Made by a program: the position numbers and the translations under genes
Assembly (NCBI GenBank): GCA_035571515.1
Contig: DATNCQ010000062.1
Coordinates: 1-64,000 of the forward strand
Direction: 5' to 3'
Origin: Gp6-AA40 sp035571515
GTDB taxonomy: Bacteria > Acidobacteriota > Vicinamibacteria > Vicinamibacterales > UBA2999
Length of the DNA: 64,000 nucleotides
In this document: piece by piece, positions 35,241 to 44,157 of the stretch
Layout of the letters: every line of letters begins with the position of its first letter
Numbering within the stretch: position 1 is the stretch's first letter
The notes under the pieces: generated by a model
The model's input: the letters and a program-made list of their open reading frames with translations, nothing else
Told to the model about the DNA's origin: nothing
Database searches by the model: none

Positions 35241-36265
35241 GAGTGGTCGTCGCCGAGGCGCGCATCCCTTTCGCCCGCGACGGCGCCGAGCTGCACGCCC
35301 AATCGCTGGTGACGCAGCTGCGCCTCCGCGGCCACGAGGCCGAAAGCGTCGCGCTCCCGTTCCATGGCCGCAAGCACGAGCTGCTCGAGGAGGCGTGCGC
35401 CTGGCGGATGCTCAACCTGTCGAGCAGCAACGCCCGCCCGATCGACCTGCTGATCGCGACGCGCTTCCCGACCTGGTTCGCGCGCCATCCGCGCAAGGTC
35501 GTCTGGCTGATTCACCAGCATCGGCCCGCGTACGATCTCTACGGCACGCCGTACAGCGACTTCACGGGCAGCGACGAGGACACCCGCCTGCGCGAGCAGA
35601 TCGCCGCGATGGATTGCAGGATGTTCGCGGAGTGCCGCACCATCGTCACCAACGCGAAGAACACGGCCGACCGCCTGCACCGGTTCAACGGCCTTGCCGC
35701 CCGCCCGTTGTACCATCCGCCGCCGATCGCCGATCGCCTGCACGACGGCGCCTACGGCGATTACATCCTGCTCGTGTCGCGTCTGGAGCCGCTCAAGCGC
35801 GTGGACCTCGCGATTGGCGCGATGACCCACGTGACCGCGCCGGTCCGCCTCGTCATCGTCGGCGACGGCTCCCAGCGCGCGGCGCTCGAACGCGAAGCCG
35901 CGCAACGCGGCGTCGCGAACCGGATTACATTCGCCGGTGCGTTGTGGGGCGACGCCGTCGCGGACCTCTATGCCGGCGCCCGGGGCGTCCTTTACGCGCC
36001 CTTCGACGAGGACTACGGATACGTGACGCTCGAGGCGTTTCTCGCGGCAAGGCCCGTCATCACGGCCACCGATTCCGGCGGCACGCTCGAGTTCGTGCGC
36101 GACGGCGTCAACGGACTCGTCTGCGCACCCGAGGCGCCCGCGCTGGCAGCCGCCATCGACAGGCTCGCCGGCGACCGGGCGCTCGCCGAGCGTCTCGGCC
36201 GCGCCGGACAATCGGCCGCGCGCACGATTACCTGGGACGGCGTCATCGAGCAGCTCCTTGGCTGA
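35237..36265 (+). CDS. GT4 family glycosyltransferase, paralogue of the upstream gene
   Basis: A 342-residue protein that matches its neighbour along its whole length. Shared segments include HPRKVVWLIHQHRPAY, VSRLEPLKRVDL, IVGDGSQRAALE and FDEDYGYVTLEAFLAARPVI. The two probably arose by tandem duplication and now add successive sugars. The start is GTG within the GTGA overlap. The same reading frame extends upstream over the first GT4 gene but that part is not coding. It overlaps the next gene by 8 bases. Confidence 0.88.
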   Translation: MRVVVAEARIPFARDGAELHAQSLVTQLRLRGHEAESVALPFHGRKHELLEEACAWRMLNLSSSNARPIDLLIATRFPTWFARHPRKVVWLIHQHRPAYDLYGTPYSDFTGSDEDTRLREQIAAMDCRMFAECRTIVTNAKNTADRLHRFNGLAARPLYHPPPIADRLHDGAYGDYILLVSRLEPLKRVDLAIGAMTHVTAPVRLVIVGDGSQRAALEREAAQRGVANRITFAGALWGDAVADLYAGARGVLYAPFDEDYGYVTLEAFLAARPVITATDSGGTLEFVRDGVNGLVCAPEAPALAAAIDRLAGDRALAERLGRAGQSAARTITWDGVIEQLLG

Positions 36266-37121
36266 CTGTTCCGACGTCTCCATCGTCATCCCCGCGATGA
36301 ACGAGGCGGACGCCATCGGCGGCGTCGTCTCGCAGCTGCGCGGCGCCGCGCGATGGCGGGAGATCATCGTCGTGGACGACGGGTCTGCGGACGACACGGG
36401 CGCGAGGGCGCGCGAGGCGGGCGCGTGCGTCGTCCGGCATCCGTACAACAAGGGGAACGGCGCCGCGGTGAAGACGGGCATCCGCCGGGCGAGCGGCGAA
36501 TTCGTCCTCATCGTCGACGCGGACGGCCAGCATCCACCCGAGGATGCGCGGCGCATCGCCGCGCGCCTCGGCGACTTCGACCTGGTGATCGGCGCGCGCA
36601 ACGGTGCGACGCAGGCCTCCGCCGCCCGCCGCGCCGGCAACGCGCTGCTGAACAACCTGGCGAGCTACCTCACGAGCCGCCCGATCCCCGACCTGACGTC
36701 GGGGTTCCGCGGCGCGCGGACCGAGTGCCTCCGCGAATTCATCCACCTGCTCCCCAACGGCTTCTCGACGCCGACGACGACGACGCTCGCCTTCATCAAG
36801 GCGGGCTACAACGTCGCCTTCGAGCCGGTCGACGCGCGGCAGCGGAGCGGCCGCTCGAAGATCCGCTTCGCGCACGACGGCGCGCGCTTCCTGCTGATCC
36901 TCCTGAAGATCGTGACGCTCTTCAGCCCGCTGCGCATCTTCGTGCCGCTCAGCGCCCTGTCGTTCGCCGTCGGAGCGGTCTACGGCGTCTGGAACATGAT
37001 CGCGACCGGCAAGATTCCCAACGGCGCGGTGATCCTGATTCTCTTCGCCGTCATCGTGTTCCTCGTCGGCCTCGTGTCCGAGCAGGTCGCATCGCTGCGC
37101 TTCGAGGGCCCGCGGACCTAG
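36258..37121 (+). CDS. GT2 family glycosyltransferase with C-terminal membrane helices
   Basis: A 287-residue GT-A enzyme. The N-terminal domain has VSIVIPAMNEADAIGGVV, the UDP/GDP-binding VVDDGSADDTG, and the DxD-type VDADGQHPPED. Two C-terminal hydrophobic helices follow (PLSALSFAVGAVYGVW and AVILILFAVIVFLVGLV). This resembles bacterial polyprenyl-phosphate glycosyltransferases of the DPM/GtrB type. The start is TTG at 36258, inside the end of the GT4 gene. The next in-frame ATG would remove the first beta strand. Confidence 0.85.
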   Translation: MADCSDVSIVIPAMNEADAIGGVVSQLRGAARWREIIVVDDGSADDTGARAREAGACVVRHPYNKGNGAAVKTGIRRASGEFVLIVDADGQHPPEDARRIAARLGDFDLVIGARNGATQASAARRAGNALLNNLASYLTSRPIPDLTSGFRGARTECLREFIHLLPNGFSTPTTTTLAFIKAGYNVAFEPVDARQRSGRSKIRFAHDGARFLLILLKIVTLFSPLRIFVPLSALSFAVGAVYGVWNMIATGKIPNGAVILILFAVIVFLVGLVSEQVASLRFEGPRT

Positions 37122-37125
37122 CACG

Positions 37126-37830
37126 GTGATGCGCCCGCTGGTCATCGTTCCCACGTACAACGAGCGTGCGAACCTGCCGCTGCTGCTCCCGCAGCTGCTG
37201 GCGCTCGACCACGTGCGCATCCTGATCGTGGACGACGCCTCGCCCGACGGCACTGGCGGGGTGGCGGACGAATACGCCGCGGCCAACCGCGCGCGCGTGC
37301 AGGTCCTCCACCGCAGCGGCAGGCGCGGCCTGGGACTCTCCTACATCGACGGCATGTACGTCGCCCTGCGCACCGACGCGACCCACATCTGCCAGATGGA
37401 TGCGGACCTCTCGCACAACCCTGCCGACATCCCTCGCCTGCTCGAGGCGGCGGCGAATGCCGATTTCGTCATCGGCTCGCGCTACGTCACCGGCGGTCGC
37501 ATCGAGAACTGGCCACTGCACCGGCGCATGCTCAGCGCGTTCGCCAACCACTACATCCGCGCGATCACGCGCATGACGATTCGCGACTGCACGAGCGGCT
37601 TCCGCTGCTGGCGGCGCGAAGCGCTCGAACGGCTGCCGCTCGCGTCGATCCGATCCGACGGCTACGCGTTCATCGTCGAGCTCGCGTTCGAGGCATCGCG
37701 GGCGGGACTGCGCTGCGCCGAAGTGCCCATCACGTTCGTCGAGCGGCGCGAAGGCGCGTCGAAGCTGTCCTGGATGGTGATTGTCGAATCCGCGATCGTG
37801 CCGTGGCGGCTCGCGGCACGCCCGAAATAG
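37126..37830 (+). CDS. Polyprenol-phosphate mannosyltransferase-like GT2
   Basis: A 234-residue soluble GT2 enzyme close to DPM1. Motifs are LVIVPTYNERANLPLLL, LIVDDASPDGTG, the DxD-type QMDADLSHNP, and the DPM-typical SGFRCWRREALE and FVERREGASKLSW. Such enzymes make dolichyl- or polyprenyl-phosphate-mannose or a similar sugar donor for extracytoplasmic transferases. A membrane transferase such as the one at 12.3-13.8 kb could use it, which is speculation. The start is GTG at 37126, with an ATG one codon later. Confidence 0.87.
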   Translation: MMRPLVIVPTYNERANLPLLLPQLLALDHVRILIVDDASPDGTGGVADEYAAANRARVQVLHRSGRRGLGLSYIDGMYVALRTDATHICQMDADLSHNPADIPRLLEAAANADFVIGSRYVTGGRIENWPLHRRMLSAFANHYIRAITRMTIRDCTSGFRCWRREALERLPLASIRSDGYAFIVELAFEASRAGLRCAEVPITFVERREGASKLSWMVIVESAIVPWRLAARPK

Positions 37831-37837
37831 ACCTAAA

Positions 37838-38650
37838 ATGGGTCGCTCCATGGTCAACCCGCGCCCGACACGTCCGACCGGGCTCAGCATGTTCTTCCCC
37901 GCCTACAACGACGGTGGAACGATCGCCAGCCTCGTCATCCTCGCCGTGCAGGTCGCGGGGCGGCTGACGCCCGACTTCGAGGTCATCGTCGTCAACGACG
38001 GGAGCACCGACTCGACGCGTGACATCCTCGACGACCTCGTTCGCACCTATCCGAACGTGCGGGCGATTCATCATCCCCGGAACCGCGGCTACGGCGCCGC
38101 GCTGCGCACCGGCTTCGCCGCGGCGACCAAGGACCTGATCGCCTACACCGACGGCGACGCCCAGTACGATCCGGCGGAACTGCCGGTGTTGTGGAACAGC
38201 CTCACGCCCGAGGCCGACATGGTGAACGGCTACAAGATCAGCCGTTCCGACCCGCCGCACCGCATCGTCATAGGCCGCGTCTACCACCACACCGTCAAGC
38301 TGCTCTTCCGCCTGCGCGTCCGCGACGTGGACTGCGACTTCCGCCTGATGCGCCGCGAGATCTTCGATCGCGTCAAGCTCGAGAAGGACACCGGCGTCAT
38401 CTGCCTCGAGATGATGCGGAAGATCCAGGACGCGGGCTTCCGCATCGTCGAGGTGCCGGTGCACCACTATCACCGGCTGCACGGGCGCTCGCAGTTCTTC
38501 AACTTCAAGCGGGTCTTCTGGACGGGGATCGACGTGCTGCGCCTGTGGGTGAAGCTCGTGGTGCTCGGCCGCGGCCGGACGACCTCGCCCGTCCTCTTCC
38601 GCAACCCCACGATCGGCGGCGCGTCCTCGCCCGAATCGACCAAACCGTGA
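37838..38650 (+). CDS. GT2 family glycosyltransferase
   Basis: A 270-residue GT-A enzyme with MFFPAYNDGGTIASLV, VIVVNDGSTDSTRD, the donor motif YTDGDAQYDPAEL, and a C-terminal HYHRLHGRSQFFNFKRV segment typical of polyprenyl-phosphate-glucose/mannose synthase relatives. Starts at 37838 and 37850 are both possible; both precede the first strand. It ends by overlapping the epimerase gene (GTGA). Confidence 0.85.
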   Translation: MGRSMVNPRPTRPTGLSMFFPAYNDGGTIASLVILAVQVAGRLTPDFEVIVVNDGSTDSTRDILDDLVRTYPNVRAIHHPRNRGYGAALRTGFAAATKDLIAYTDGDAQYDPAELPVLWNSLTPEADMVNGYKISRSDPPHRIVIGRVYHHTVKLLFRLRVRDVDCDFRLMRREIFDRVKLEKDTGVICLEMMRKIQDAGFRIVEVPVHHYHRLHGRSQFFNFKRVFWTGIDVLRLWVKLVVLGRGRTTSPVLFRNPTIGGASSPESTKP

Positions 38651-39672
38651 CGTCGTATCGCGAGTTCTATCGCGATCGGCCGGTGATGATTACCGGCGGC
38701 CTCGGGTTCATCGGCAGCAATCTCGCGCACCAGCTCGTCTCGCTCGGCGCGCGCGTCCTCATCGTCGATTCGCTCATCCCTGCCTACGGCGGCAATCTCT
38801 TCAACGTGCACGGCATCGAGAACCGCGTGCGCGTCAACATCGCCGACATCCGCCAGCAGACGACGATGAACTACCTGGTGCAGGGCCAGGACGTGATCTT
38901 CAACCTGGCCGGGCAGGTGAGTCACATCGACAGCCTGGAAGACCCCTACACCGACCTCGAGATCAACTGCCGTAGCCAGCTCACGCTGCTCGAGGCGTGC
39001 CGCCGCAACAATCCCGGCGTCAAGGTCGTCTTCGCGGGCACGCGGCAAATCTACGGCCGTCCCGACAGCCTGCCCGTCACCGAATCGCACCTGGTCCGCC
39101 CGACCGACGTCAACGGCATCAACAAGGCGGCCGGCGAGTACTACCACCTCGTCTACAACAACGTGTTCGGCATCCGCGCCTGCTCGCTGCGCCTGACGAA
39201 CGTCTACGGGCCGCGCCAGCTGCTGAAGCACAGCCGCCAGGGCTTCATCGGCTGGTTCGTGCGGCTCGTCCTCGAAAACAACGAGGTGCAGATCTTCGGC
39301 GACGGCACGCAGCTCCGCGACTTCGTCTACGTGGACGACGCGGTCGATGCGTTCCTGCGCGCGGGCGCCAGCGACGTGTCGAACGGCGAAGCGTTCAACG
39401 TCGGCGGTCTCGAACCGATCCGGCATCGCGACCTCGTCGAGCTGATGATCCGCATCGCCGGCTCGGGACGCTACTGCTGCACGCCGTGGCCGCCGGAAAA
39501 GAAGGCGATCGACATCGGCGATTTTTATGCCGACTCGTCGAAGATCGCCGCCGCGCTCGGCTGGAAACCCACGGTGCTGCTCGCCGAGGGGCTGAAGCGC
39601 ACGTTCGACTTCTATCGCGCGCACTTCGATCGCTACGTCCCGGCCACCGGCGAACAGGTCGCGAGCCTGTGA
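38647..39672 (+). CDS. NAD-dependent epimerase/dehydratase family protein lacking the usual catalytic Tyr
   Basis: A 341-residue extended SDR protein. The NAD loop MITGGLGFIGSNLAHQL is intact, and YGPRQLLKHSRQG, GDGTQLRDFVYVDDAV and FNVGGLEP are typical of UDP-sugar epimerases. The YxxxK active-site motif, however, reads N156-G-I-N-K160, so Asn stands in place of the catalytic Tyr. The upstream Ser/Thr position is T132 in AGTRQIYG. It may use different chemistry or act on an already oxidised substrate. The start is GTG in the GTGA overlap. Confidence 0.82.
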   Translation: MTSYREFYRDRPVMITGGLGFIGSNLAHQLVSLGARVLIVDSLIPAYGGNLFNVHGIENRVRVNIADIRQQTTMNYLVQGQDVIFNLAGQVSHIDSLEDPYTDLEINCRSQLTLLEACRRNNPGVKVVFAGTRQIYGRPDSLPVTESHLVRPTDVNGINKAAGEYYHLVYNNVFGIRACSLRLTNVYGPRQLLKHSRQGFIGWFVRLVLENNEVQIFGDGTQLRDFVYVDDAVDAFLRAGASDVSNGEAFNVGGLEPIRHRDLVELMIRIAGSGRYCCTPWPPEKKAIDIGDFYADSSKIAAALGWKPTVLLAEGLKRTFDFYRAHFDRYVPATGEQVASL

Positions 39673-40799
39673 CACCGGAGCGCATCCCCTTCGTCGATCT
39701 GCGTCCGGGCGACGACGCTGCGTCGGTACGCGCCGCGATCGATCGCGTGATCGCGCGCGGCTGGTTCGTGCTCGGGCCGGAGGTCGAGGCATTCGAGGCG
39801 GAATTCGCCGCGGCGTGCGGCGCCCCGCACGCCGTCGGCGTCGGCAGCGGCACCGACGCCATCGCGCTGCTGCTGCGCGCGATCGACGTCGGGCCGGGCG
39901 ACGAGGTGATCGTCCCGGCGCTCACCGCCGCCTACACGGGGCTCGCGGTGCTGCTTGCCGGCGGAACGCCTGTCTTCGCCGACGTCGAGGCATCCACGTT
40001 GACGCTCGATCCCGCGGCCTGCGCGGCGGCGATCACGCCGCGCACGGTGGCGATCGTTCCCGTGCACCTGTACGGGCAGGCCGCCGACATGGAGGCGCTG
40101 CAATCGATCGCGCGCCGCCATTCACTCGCGGTGATCGAGGACTGCTGCCAGGCGCATCTCGCCACGCAGCGCGGGACGCCGCTCGGCACGCGCGGCGTCG
40201 GCGGCGCGTTCAGCTTCTACCCGACCAAGAACCTCGGCGCGCTTGGCGACGGGGGCGCGATCGTCACCCGCGACGGGTCGGTCGCGGACCGGATCCGCCG
40301 CCTGCGCAACGGCGGACAGATCGATCGCTACGTGCACGCCGACGCAGGCGTCAACAGCCGCCTCGACGAGCTGCAGGCCGCCGTGCTGCGCGCGCGCCTG
40401 CCGCTGCTGCCACGCTGGACCGATCGCCGGCGCACGCTCGCGGCGTCGTACCGCCGGGCGCTGTCGGCCGCGTCCGGCGCCGAGCGCAGCCGCGACGCCC
40501 GGCCGCTCGAGGAGCGCGACAACGGGCACGTCTACCACCTGTTCGTCGTGCGCTCGGGCGAGCGTGTGGCGCTGCAGGCGCACCTGCGCGCGTCGGGTGT
40601 CGAGACGCTGATTCACTACCCGGTGCCACTGCCACAGCAGCCCGCCTTCGCCGCGTTCACGCGGCAGGCATGCCCGGTGGCCGCGTGCGCCGCGGAGGAG
40701 ATCCTGTCGCTGCCGCTGTATCCACGCTTGACCGACAGTGACATCGACCACGTATCGTCGGCCGTCAACGCCTTTCAGAAGGGACACATTCTCGCGTGA
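39669..40799 (+). CDS. DegT/DnrJ/EryC1/StrS family sugar aminotransferase
   Basis: A 376-residue PLP enzyme that transfers an amino group to a keto-sugar nucleotide. It has PFVDLRPGDD at the start, GVGSGTDAIALLLRA, the PLP-contacting VIEDCCQAHLA, and the Schiff-base lysine in FSFYPTKNLGALGDGGA. C-terminal features are NSRLDELQAAVLRARL and IHYPVPLPQQPAF. Its presence implies that the glycan contains an amino sugar, probably made from a keto product of the neighbouring SDR genes. The start is GTG, overlapping the previous stop by 4 bases. Confidence 0.9.
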   Translation: MTPERIPFVDLRPGDDAASVRAAIDRVIARGWFVLGPEVEAFEAEFAAACGAPHAVGVGSGTDAIALLLRAIDVGPGDEVIVPALTAAYTGLAVLLAGGTPVFADVEASTLTLDPAACAAAITPRTVAIVPVHLYGQAADMEALQSIARRHSLAVIEDCCQAHLATQRGTPLGTRGVGGAFSFYPTKNLGALGDGGAIVTRDGSVADRIRRLRNGGQIDRYVHADAGVNSRLDELQAAVLRARLPLLPRWTDRRRTLAASYRRALSAASGAERSRDARPLEERDNGHVYHLFVVRSGERVALQAHLRASGVETLIHYPVPLPQQPAFAAFTRQACPVAACAAEEILSLPLYPRLTDSDIDHVSSAVNAFQKGHILA

Positions 40800-41758
40800 A
40801 CGCGCTCATCACCGGCGGCGCGGGCTTCATCGGCTCGCACCTCGCGGAACGGCTGCTGGACCAGGGCCACGGGGTCATTGCCCTCGACAACCTCTCGACG
40901 GGGTCCATCGAGAACATCAGGCACCTCAAGGGACGCGAACGCTTCTCGTACGCGATCGACTCGATCACCAACGAGTCGCTGCTCGCCGAGCTGATCGACC
41001 GCAGCGACGTCGTCTTCCACCTGGCCGCGGCGGTCGGTGTCAAGCTGATCGTCGAGCAGCCCGTCTACACCATCGAAACCAACGTGCACGGCACGGAGGT
41101 CGTCCTCAAGCACGCCAACAAGAAGAAGAAGCTGGTGTTCATCGCCTCGACCTCGGAGGTGTACGGCAAGAGCGCGGACGTGCCGTTCCGCGAGGCCGCG
41201 GACCTCGTGCTCGGCCCGTCGGCGAAGCACCGGTGGGCGTACGCGTGCAGCAAGTTGATCGACGAGTTCCTCGCCCTCGCCTACTGGAAGGAGAAGAAGC
41301 TGCCGGTCGTCATCGTCCGGCTGTTCAACACGGTCGGCCCGCGGCAGACCGGGCAGTACGGCATGGTGCTGCCGACCTTCGTCCGCCAGGCGCTCGACGG
41401 CCAGCCGATTACCGTCTTTGGCGACGGCACCCAGTCGCGCAGCTTCACGTTTGTCGGCGACGTCGTCGACGCGCTCGTCCGGCTCGCCGGTGACAAGCGC
41501 GCGATCGGCGAGGTCTTCAATATCGGGAATACGGGTGAGGTGACCATCGCCGACCTGGCCGCCCGCGTGAAGGCGATGACCGGCAGCTGCTCGCCGATTC
41601 ACTACATCCCCTACGACCAGGCCTACGAGGCCGGGTTCGAGGACATGCCCCGCCGGGTGCCAGATATCTCGAAAATCCGTGAATTTGTGGGCTATGAACC
41701 GAAGCTGCAGCTCGACGACATCATCCGGACGGTCATCGAACACATGCGGGCGAATTAG
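40796..41758 (+). CDS. NAD-dependent sugar-nucleotide epimerase/decarboxylase (extended SDR)
   Basis: A 320-residue extended SDR with the complete active site: the NAD loop LITGGAGFIGSHLAERLL, a Ser/Thr in IASTSEVYG, and the catalytic Tyr and Lys in WAYACSKLIDEF. It also has RLFNTVGPRQTGQYGMVLP and the C-terminal RRVPDISKIREFVGYEPK, which resembles UDP-glucuronate decarboxylase and related dehydratases. The exact sugar cannot be assigned. The start is GTG in the GTGA overlap. It closes the coupled run of eight genes that began at 34182. Confidence 0.88.
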   Translation: MNALITGGAGFIGSHLAERLLDQGHGVIALDNLSTGSIENIRHLKGRERFSYAIDSITNESLLAELIDRSDVVFHLAAAVGVKLIVEQPVYTIETNVHGTEVVLKHANKKKKLVFIASTSEVYGKSADVPFREAADLVLGPSAKHRWAYACSKLIDEFLALAYWKEKKLPVVIVRLFNTVGPRQTGQYGMVLPTFVRQALDGQPITVFGDGTQSRSFTFVGDVVDALVRLAGDKRAIGEVFNIGNTGEVTIADLAARVKAMTGSCSPIHYIPYDQAYEAGFEDMPRRVPDISKIREFVGYEPKLQLDDIIRTVIEHMRAN

Positions 41759-41786
41759 CCGCCGACGCCGTACAATAAGGGTTCCG

Positions 41787-42563
41787 ATGAAATTCCGTCA
41801 CGCCGGGCTTGCCGTTGTCGTCCTGGGATGGGCCGCGCTTGCGCACGCGCAGGCTCCGCTGCAGCTGCAGATCAGCGGCGGCCTCGTCACGCTGCACGCG
41901 GACAACGTGCCGGTGCGCACCATCCTCGCGGAGTGGTCGCGGCTCGGCGGCGCGCAGGTGGTCGGCGGCGATCGCGTGACGGGCGCACCCCTTACGCTCG
42001 ACCTCGAACGCGTGCCCGAGCGCCAGGCGCTCGACATCGTCCTGCGCGGCGTCAGCGGCTACATGCTGGCGGCGCGCGAACCCGGCGCGGCCGGTGCGTC
42101 GATGTACGACCGCATCATGATTCTTCCGACGAGCGTCGCGCCGCGCAACCCGGCGCCCGCCGCGGCGGCGCCGATCCTGCCGGGCGCCGCGGGCATCGTC
42201 CGGCCCGTCATCCCGAGACAGGTCGACGACGCGGCCGAGAACGAAGCCGACATCATCAATCAGAACACCGCCGACGGCGTTCCGCTTGGCCGTCCGGTCA
42301 TCGGGCCGGTGACGATGCCGCGTCCCGTGATGCCGGGTGCGATGCCGGGCGCCGTGCCCATTGCCGCGCCGGTGTTCGTGCCGCCGGTGACCATCAGCCC
42401 GGACGACGATCAACCGCAGCTGCCGGCGCAGCCTGCGCGCGGCGTGGTCCCGACGCCGGCGAACCCGTTCGGTCTCCCCGCCGGTTCCTCGACGCGACCC
42501 GGCGTGATCATGCCGGTGCCGCCGCAGCAGCCGGGCGCGCCCCGTACGCCACCGGAGAACTAA
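41787..42563 (+). CDS. Exported STN-domain protein with Pro-rich tail
   Basis: A 258-residue protein with a signal peptide (MKFRHAGLAVVVLGWAALAHA). A single STN-like domain follows (GLVTLHADNVPVRTILAEWSRLGG through RQALDIVLRGVSGYML), as seen at the N-terminus of secretins and TonB receptors. The second half is Pro-, Val- and Ala-rich and probably disordered. No secretin pore domain is present. It may be a periplasmic adaptor for envelope export or a secretin partner; this is uncertain. Confidence 0.7.
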   Translation: MKFRHAGLAVVVLGWAALAHAQAPLQLQISGGLVTLHADNVPVRTILAEWSRLGGAQVVGGDRVTGAPLTLDLERVPERQALDIVLRGVSGYMLAAREPGAAGASMYDRIMILPTSVAPRNPAPAAAAPILPGAAGIVRPVIPRQVDDAAENEADIINQNTADGVPLGRPVIGPVTMPRPVMPGAMPGAVPIAAPVFVPPVTISPDDDQPQLPAQPARGVVPTPANPFGLPAGSSTRPGVIMPVPPQQPGAPRTPPEN

Positions 42564-42568
42564 CCCTC

Positions 42569-43612
42569 GTGTCGGAAATCGATCGCTTCCGGCCGGACGA
42601 TCGTCGCGGCGTGGATACGCTGTACCGCCGCACGCACGGCGCCGACGCGGCCAACGCGCTGCGTCTTCGCTGGGACTGGCAGCATCGGCGCAATCCGTAC
42701 AACCAGACCGGCCAGCCCGAGATCTGGGTCGCGCGTGAAGGGCCGACGGTCATCGGGCACTACACGACGCTGCCGGTGCGCGTGTCGATCAAGGGAATCG
42801 AGGTCGAAGGCGCCTGGGGGAGCGACGCGATGGTGGCGCCCGAGCGGCGCCGCCAGGGGATCGGCGAGGCGCTCATCCGCACGTGGGATCGCAACAGCGG
42901 CGCCGTGCTCGCGCTCGGCGCCAGCGCCGACGGCCGCAAGCTGCTCGATCGACTGCGCTGGCCGGATGCGCACATCGTTCCGTGCTTCGTGAAGCCGCTG
43001 ACGCGCCGCGCCGTGCGGCTGCCGCAGTGGCCGCTGCCCCTGAATCGCCTCCTGTCCGCCGCCGCGTGGCCAATCGTCCAGGTCGTCTCGCGGTCGCGGC
43101 CGCTGCGGGCCGAATGCGAGCCGATCCGCCGCTTCGATTCCGCGTTCACCGCGCTGTGGGAGCGGCTCGCCCCGAAATTCGATCTCTCGGTGCGCCGCGA
43201 CGCCGCTTACCTGAACTGGCGCTACATCGAGCCGCCGCACGTGCGGTATTCCATCGTCGCGCTGAAGCGGCTGGGCGAGGTGCACGGCTACGCTGTCTAC
43301 CGCCACCTGCACGAGCCGCTCGGACGGGTCACGCTGCTCATCGACTTTCTCGCGGATCCCGACGACATCTCCGGCATGAAGACGCTGCTGCGGTGGGTGG
43401 ACCGCGCGGCGCGCGCGGAGGACGCGGACAAGGTGCGCGCCTACGCGATGAACGGCGCGTTCCGGCGTGCGTTGCGCCGCAACGGCTACTTCGCGGTGAA
43501 GTCGACGCTCGAGGTGACCGCGAAGGTGAACGCGGTGCAGGTGCCGAAGGGGTTCTACGACGAGACCGCGAAGTGGCACATCACCTACGGCGACTCCGAT
43601 CAGGATCATTGA
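42569..43612 (+). CDS. GNAT-family N-acetyltransferase
   Basis: A 347-residue protein with a GNAT domain in the first half (VIGHYTTLPVRVSIKGIEVEG and the CoA loop VAPERRRQGIGEALIRTW). A second domain resembles the C-terminal half of long acetyltransferases near glycan genes (YLNWRYIEPPHVRYSIVAL). The acyl acceptor may be an amino sugar made by the upstream aminotransferase, or lipid-linked. The start is GTG at 42569. The gene ends directly against a REP-like element. Confidence 0.78.
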   Translation: MSEIDRFRPDDRRGVDTLYRRTHGADAANALRLRWDWQHRRNPYNQTGQPEIWVAREGPTVIGHYTTLPVRVSIKGIEVEGAWGSDAMVAPERRRQGIGEALIRTWDRNSGAVLALGASADGRKLLDRLRWPDAHIVPCFVKPLTRRAVRLPQWPLPLNRLLSAAAWPIVQVVSRSRPLRAECEPIRRFDSAFTALWERLAPKFDLSVRRDAAYLNWRYIEPPHVRYSIVALKRLGEVHGYAVYRHLHEPLGRVTLLIDFLADPDDISGMKTLLRWVDRAARAEDADKVRAYAMNGAFRRALRRNGYFAVKSTLEVTAKVNAVQVPKGFYDETAKWHITYGDSDQDH

Positions 43613-43613
43613 T

Positions 43614-43699
43614 GCCGGGTCCGAAAGGACCCGGCCTACATTCATTGGTGGGTAGGGCGGTCTTCATTGATGGGTAGGGCGGGTCCTTTCGGACCCGCC
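43614..43699. repeat. REP-like cluster between the GNAT gene and yqeY
   Basis: An intact inverted copy (43614-43639, stem GCCGGGTCC and GGACCCGGC, ending CTAC) is followed by a half copy at 43652 and an intact forward copy at 43674-43699 (GTAG foot). The first is identical to 61799-61824 and the last to 17401-17426. The two intact copies face each other, making a larger cruciform possible (a BIME-like arrangement). The cluster lies immediately upstream of the yqeY start. Confidence 0.85.
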
Positions 43700-43707
43700 G
43701 CACATAT

Positions 43708-44157
43708 ATGTTGTTACGCGACAAGGTAAACGCCGACATCGCCGCGGCGATGAAGGGCAAGGAGACCACGCGCCTCTCGGCGCTGCGCATGCTCAAGGCC
43801 GCGATCATGAACAAGGGCATCGAGAAGTCGCACGACCTCGATGACGCCGAGGTGCTGCAGGTCGTCGCGTCGCTCGTCAAGCAGCGCCGCGATTCGATCG
43901 AGCAGTTCACCAAGGCCGGCCGCACCGATCTCGTGGACAAGGAGACGGCGGAGATTGCCGTCCTCGACACGTACCTGCCGCCCGCCGCCTCGTCCGCCGA
44001 CATCGATGCCGCCATCGCCGACGCCATCGTCGAGACCGGCGCGACGTCGGTGAAGGACATGGGCAAGGTGATGAAAGCGGTGATGCCGCGCCTGGCGGGC
44101 AAGAACGCGGACGGCCGCGCCGTCAACGAAGCGGTCCGCCGCAAGCTTGGCGCCTGA
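43708..44157 (+). CDS. GatB/YqeY domain protein
   Basis: A 149-residue helical protein of the YqeY family, related to the C-terminal tRNA-binding domain of GatB. Motifs are NADIAAAMKGKETTRLSALRML, VLQVVASLVKQRRDSIEQF, and the C-terminal GKVMKAVMPRLAGKNADGRAVN. It may act in tRNA-dependent amidation, but its function as a stand-alone protein is not established. The ATG is 8 bases after a REP element. It overlaps murJ by 11 bases. Confidence 0.9.
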   Translation: MLLRDKVNADIAAAMKGKETTRLSALRMLKAAIMNKGIEKSHDLDDAEVLQVVASLVKQRRDSIEQFTKAGRTDLVDKETAEIAVLDTYLPPAASSADIDAAIADAIVETGATSVKDMGKVMKAVMPRLAGKNADGRAVNEAVRRKLGA

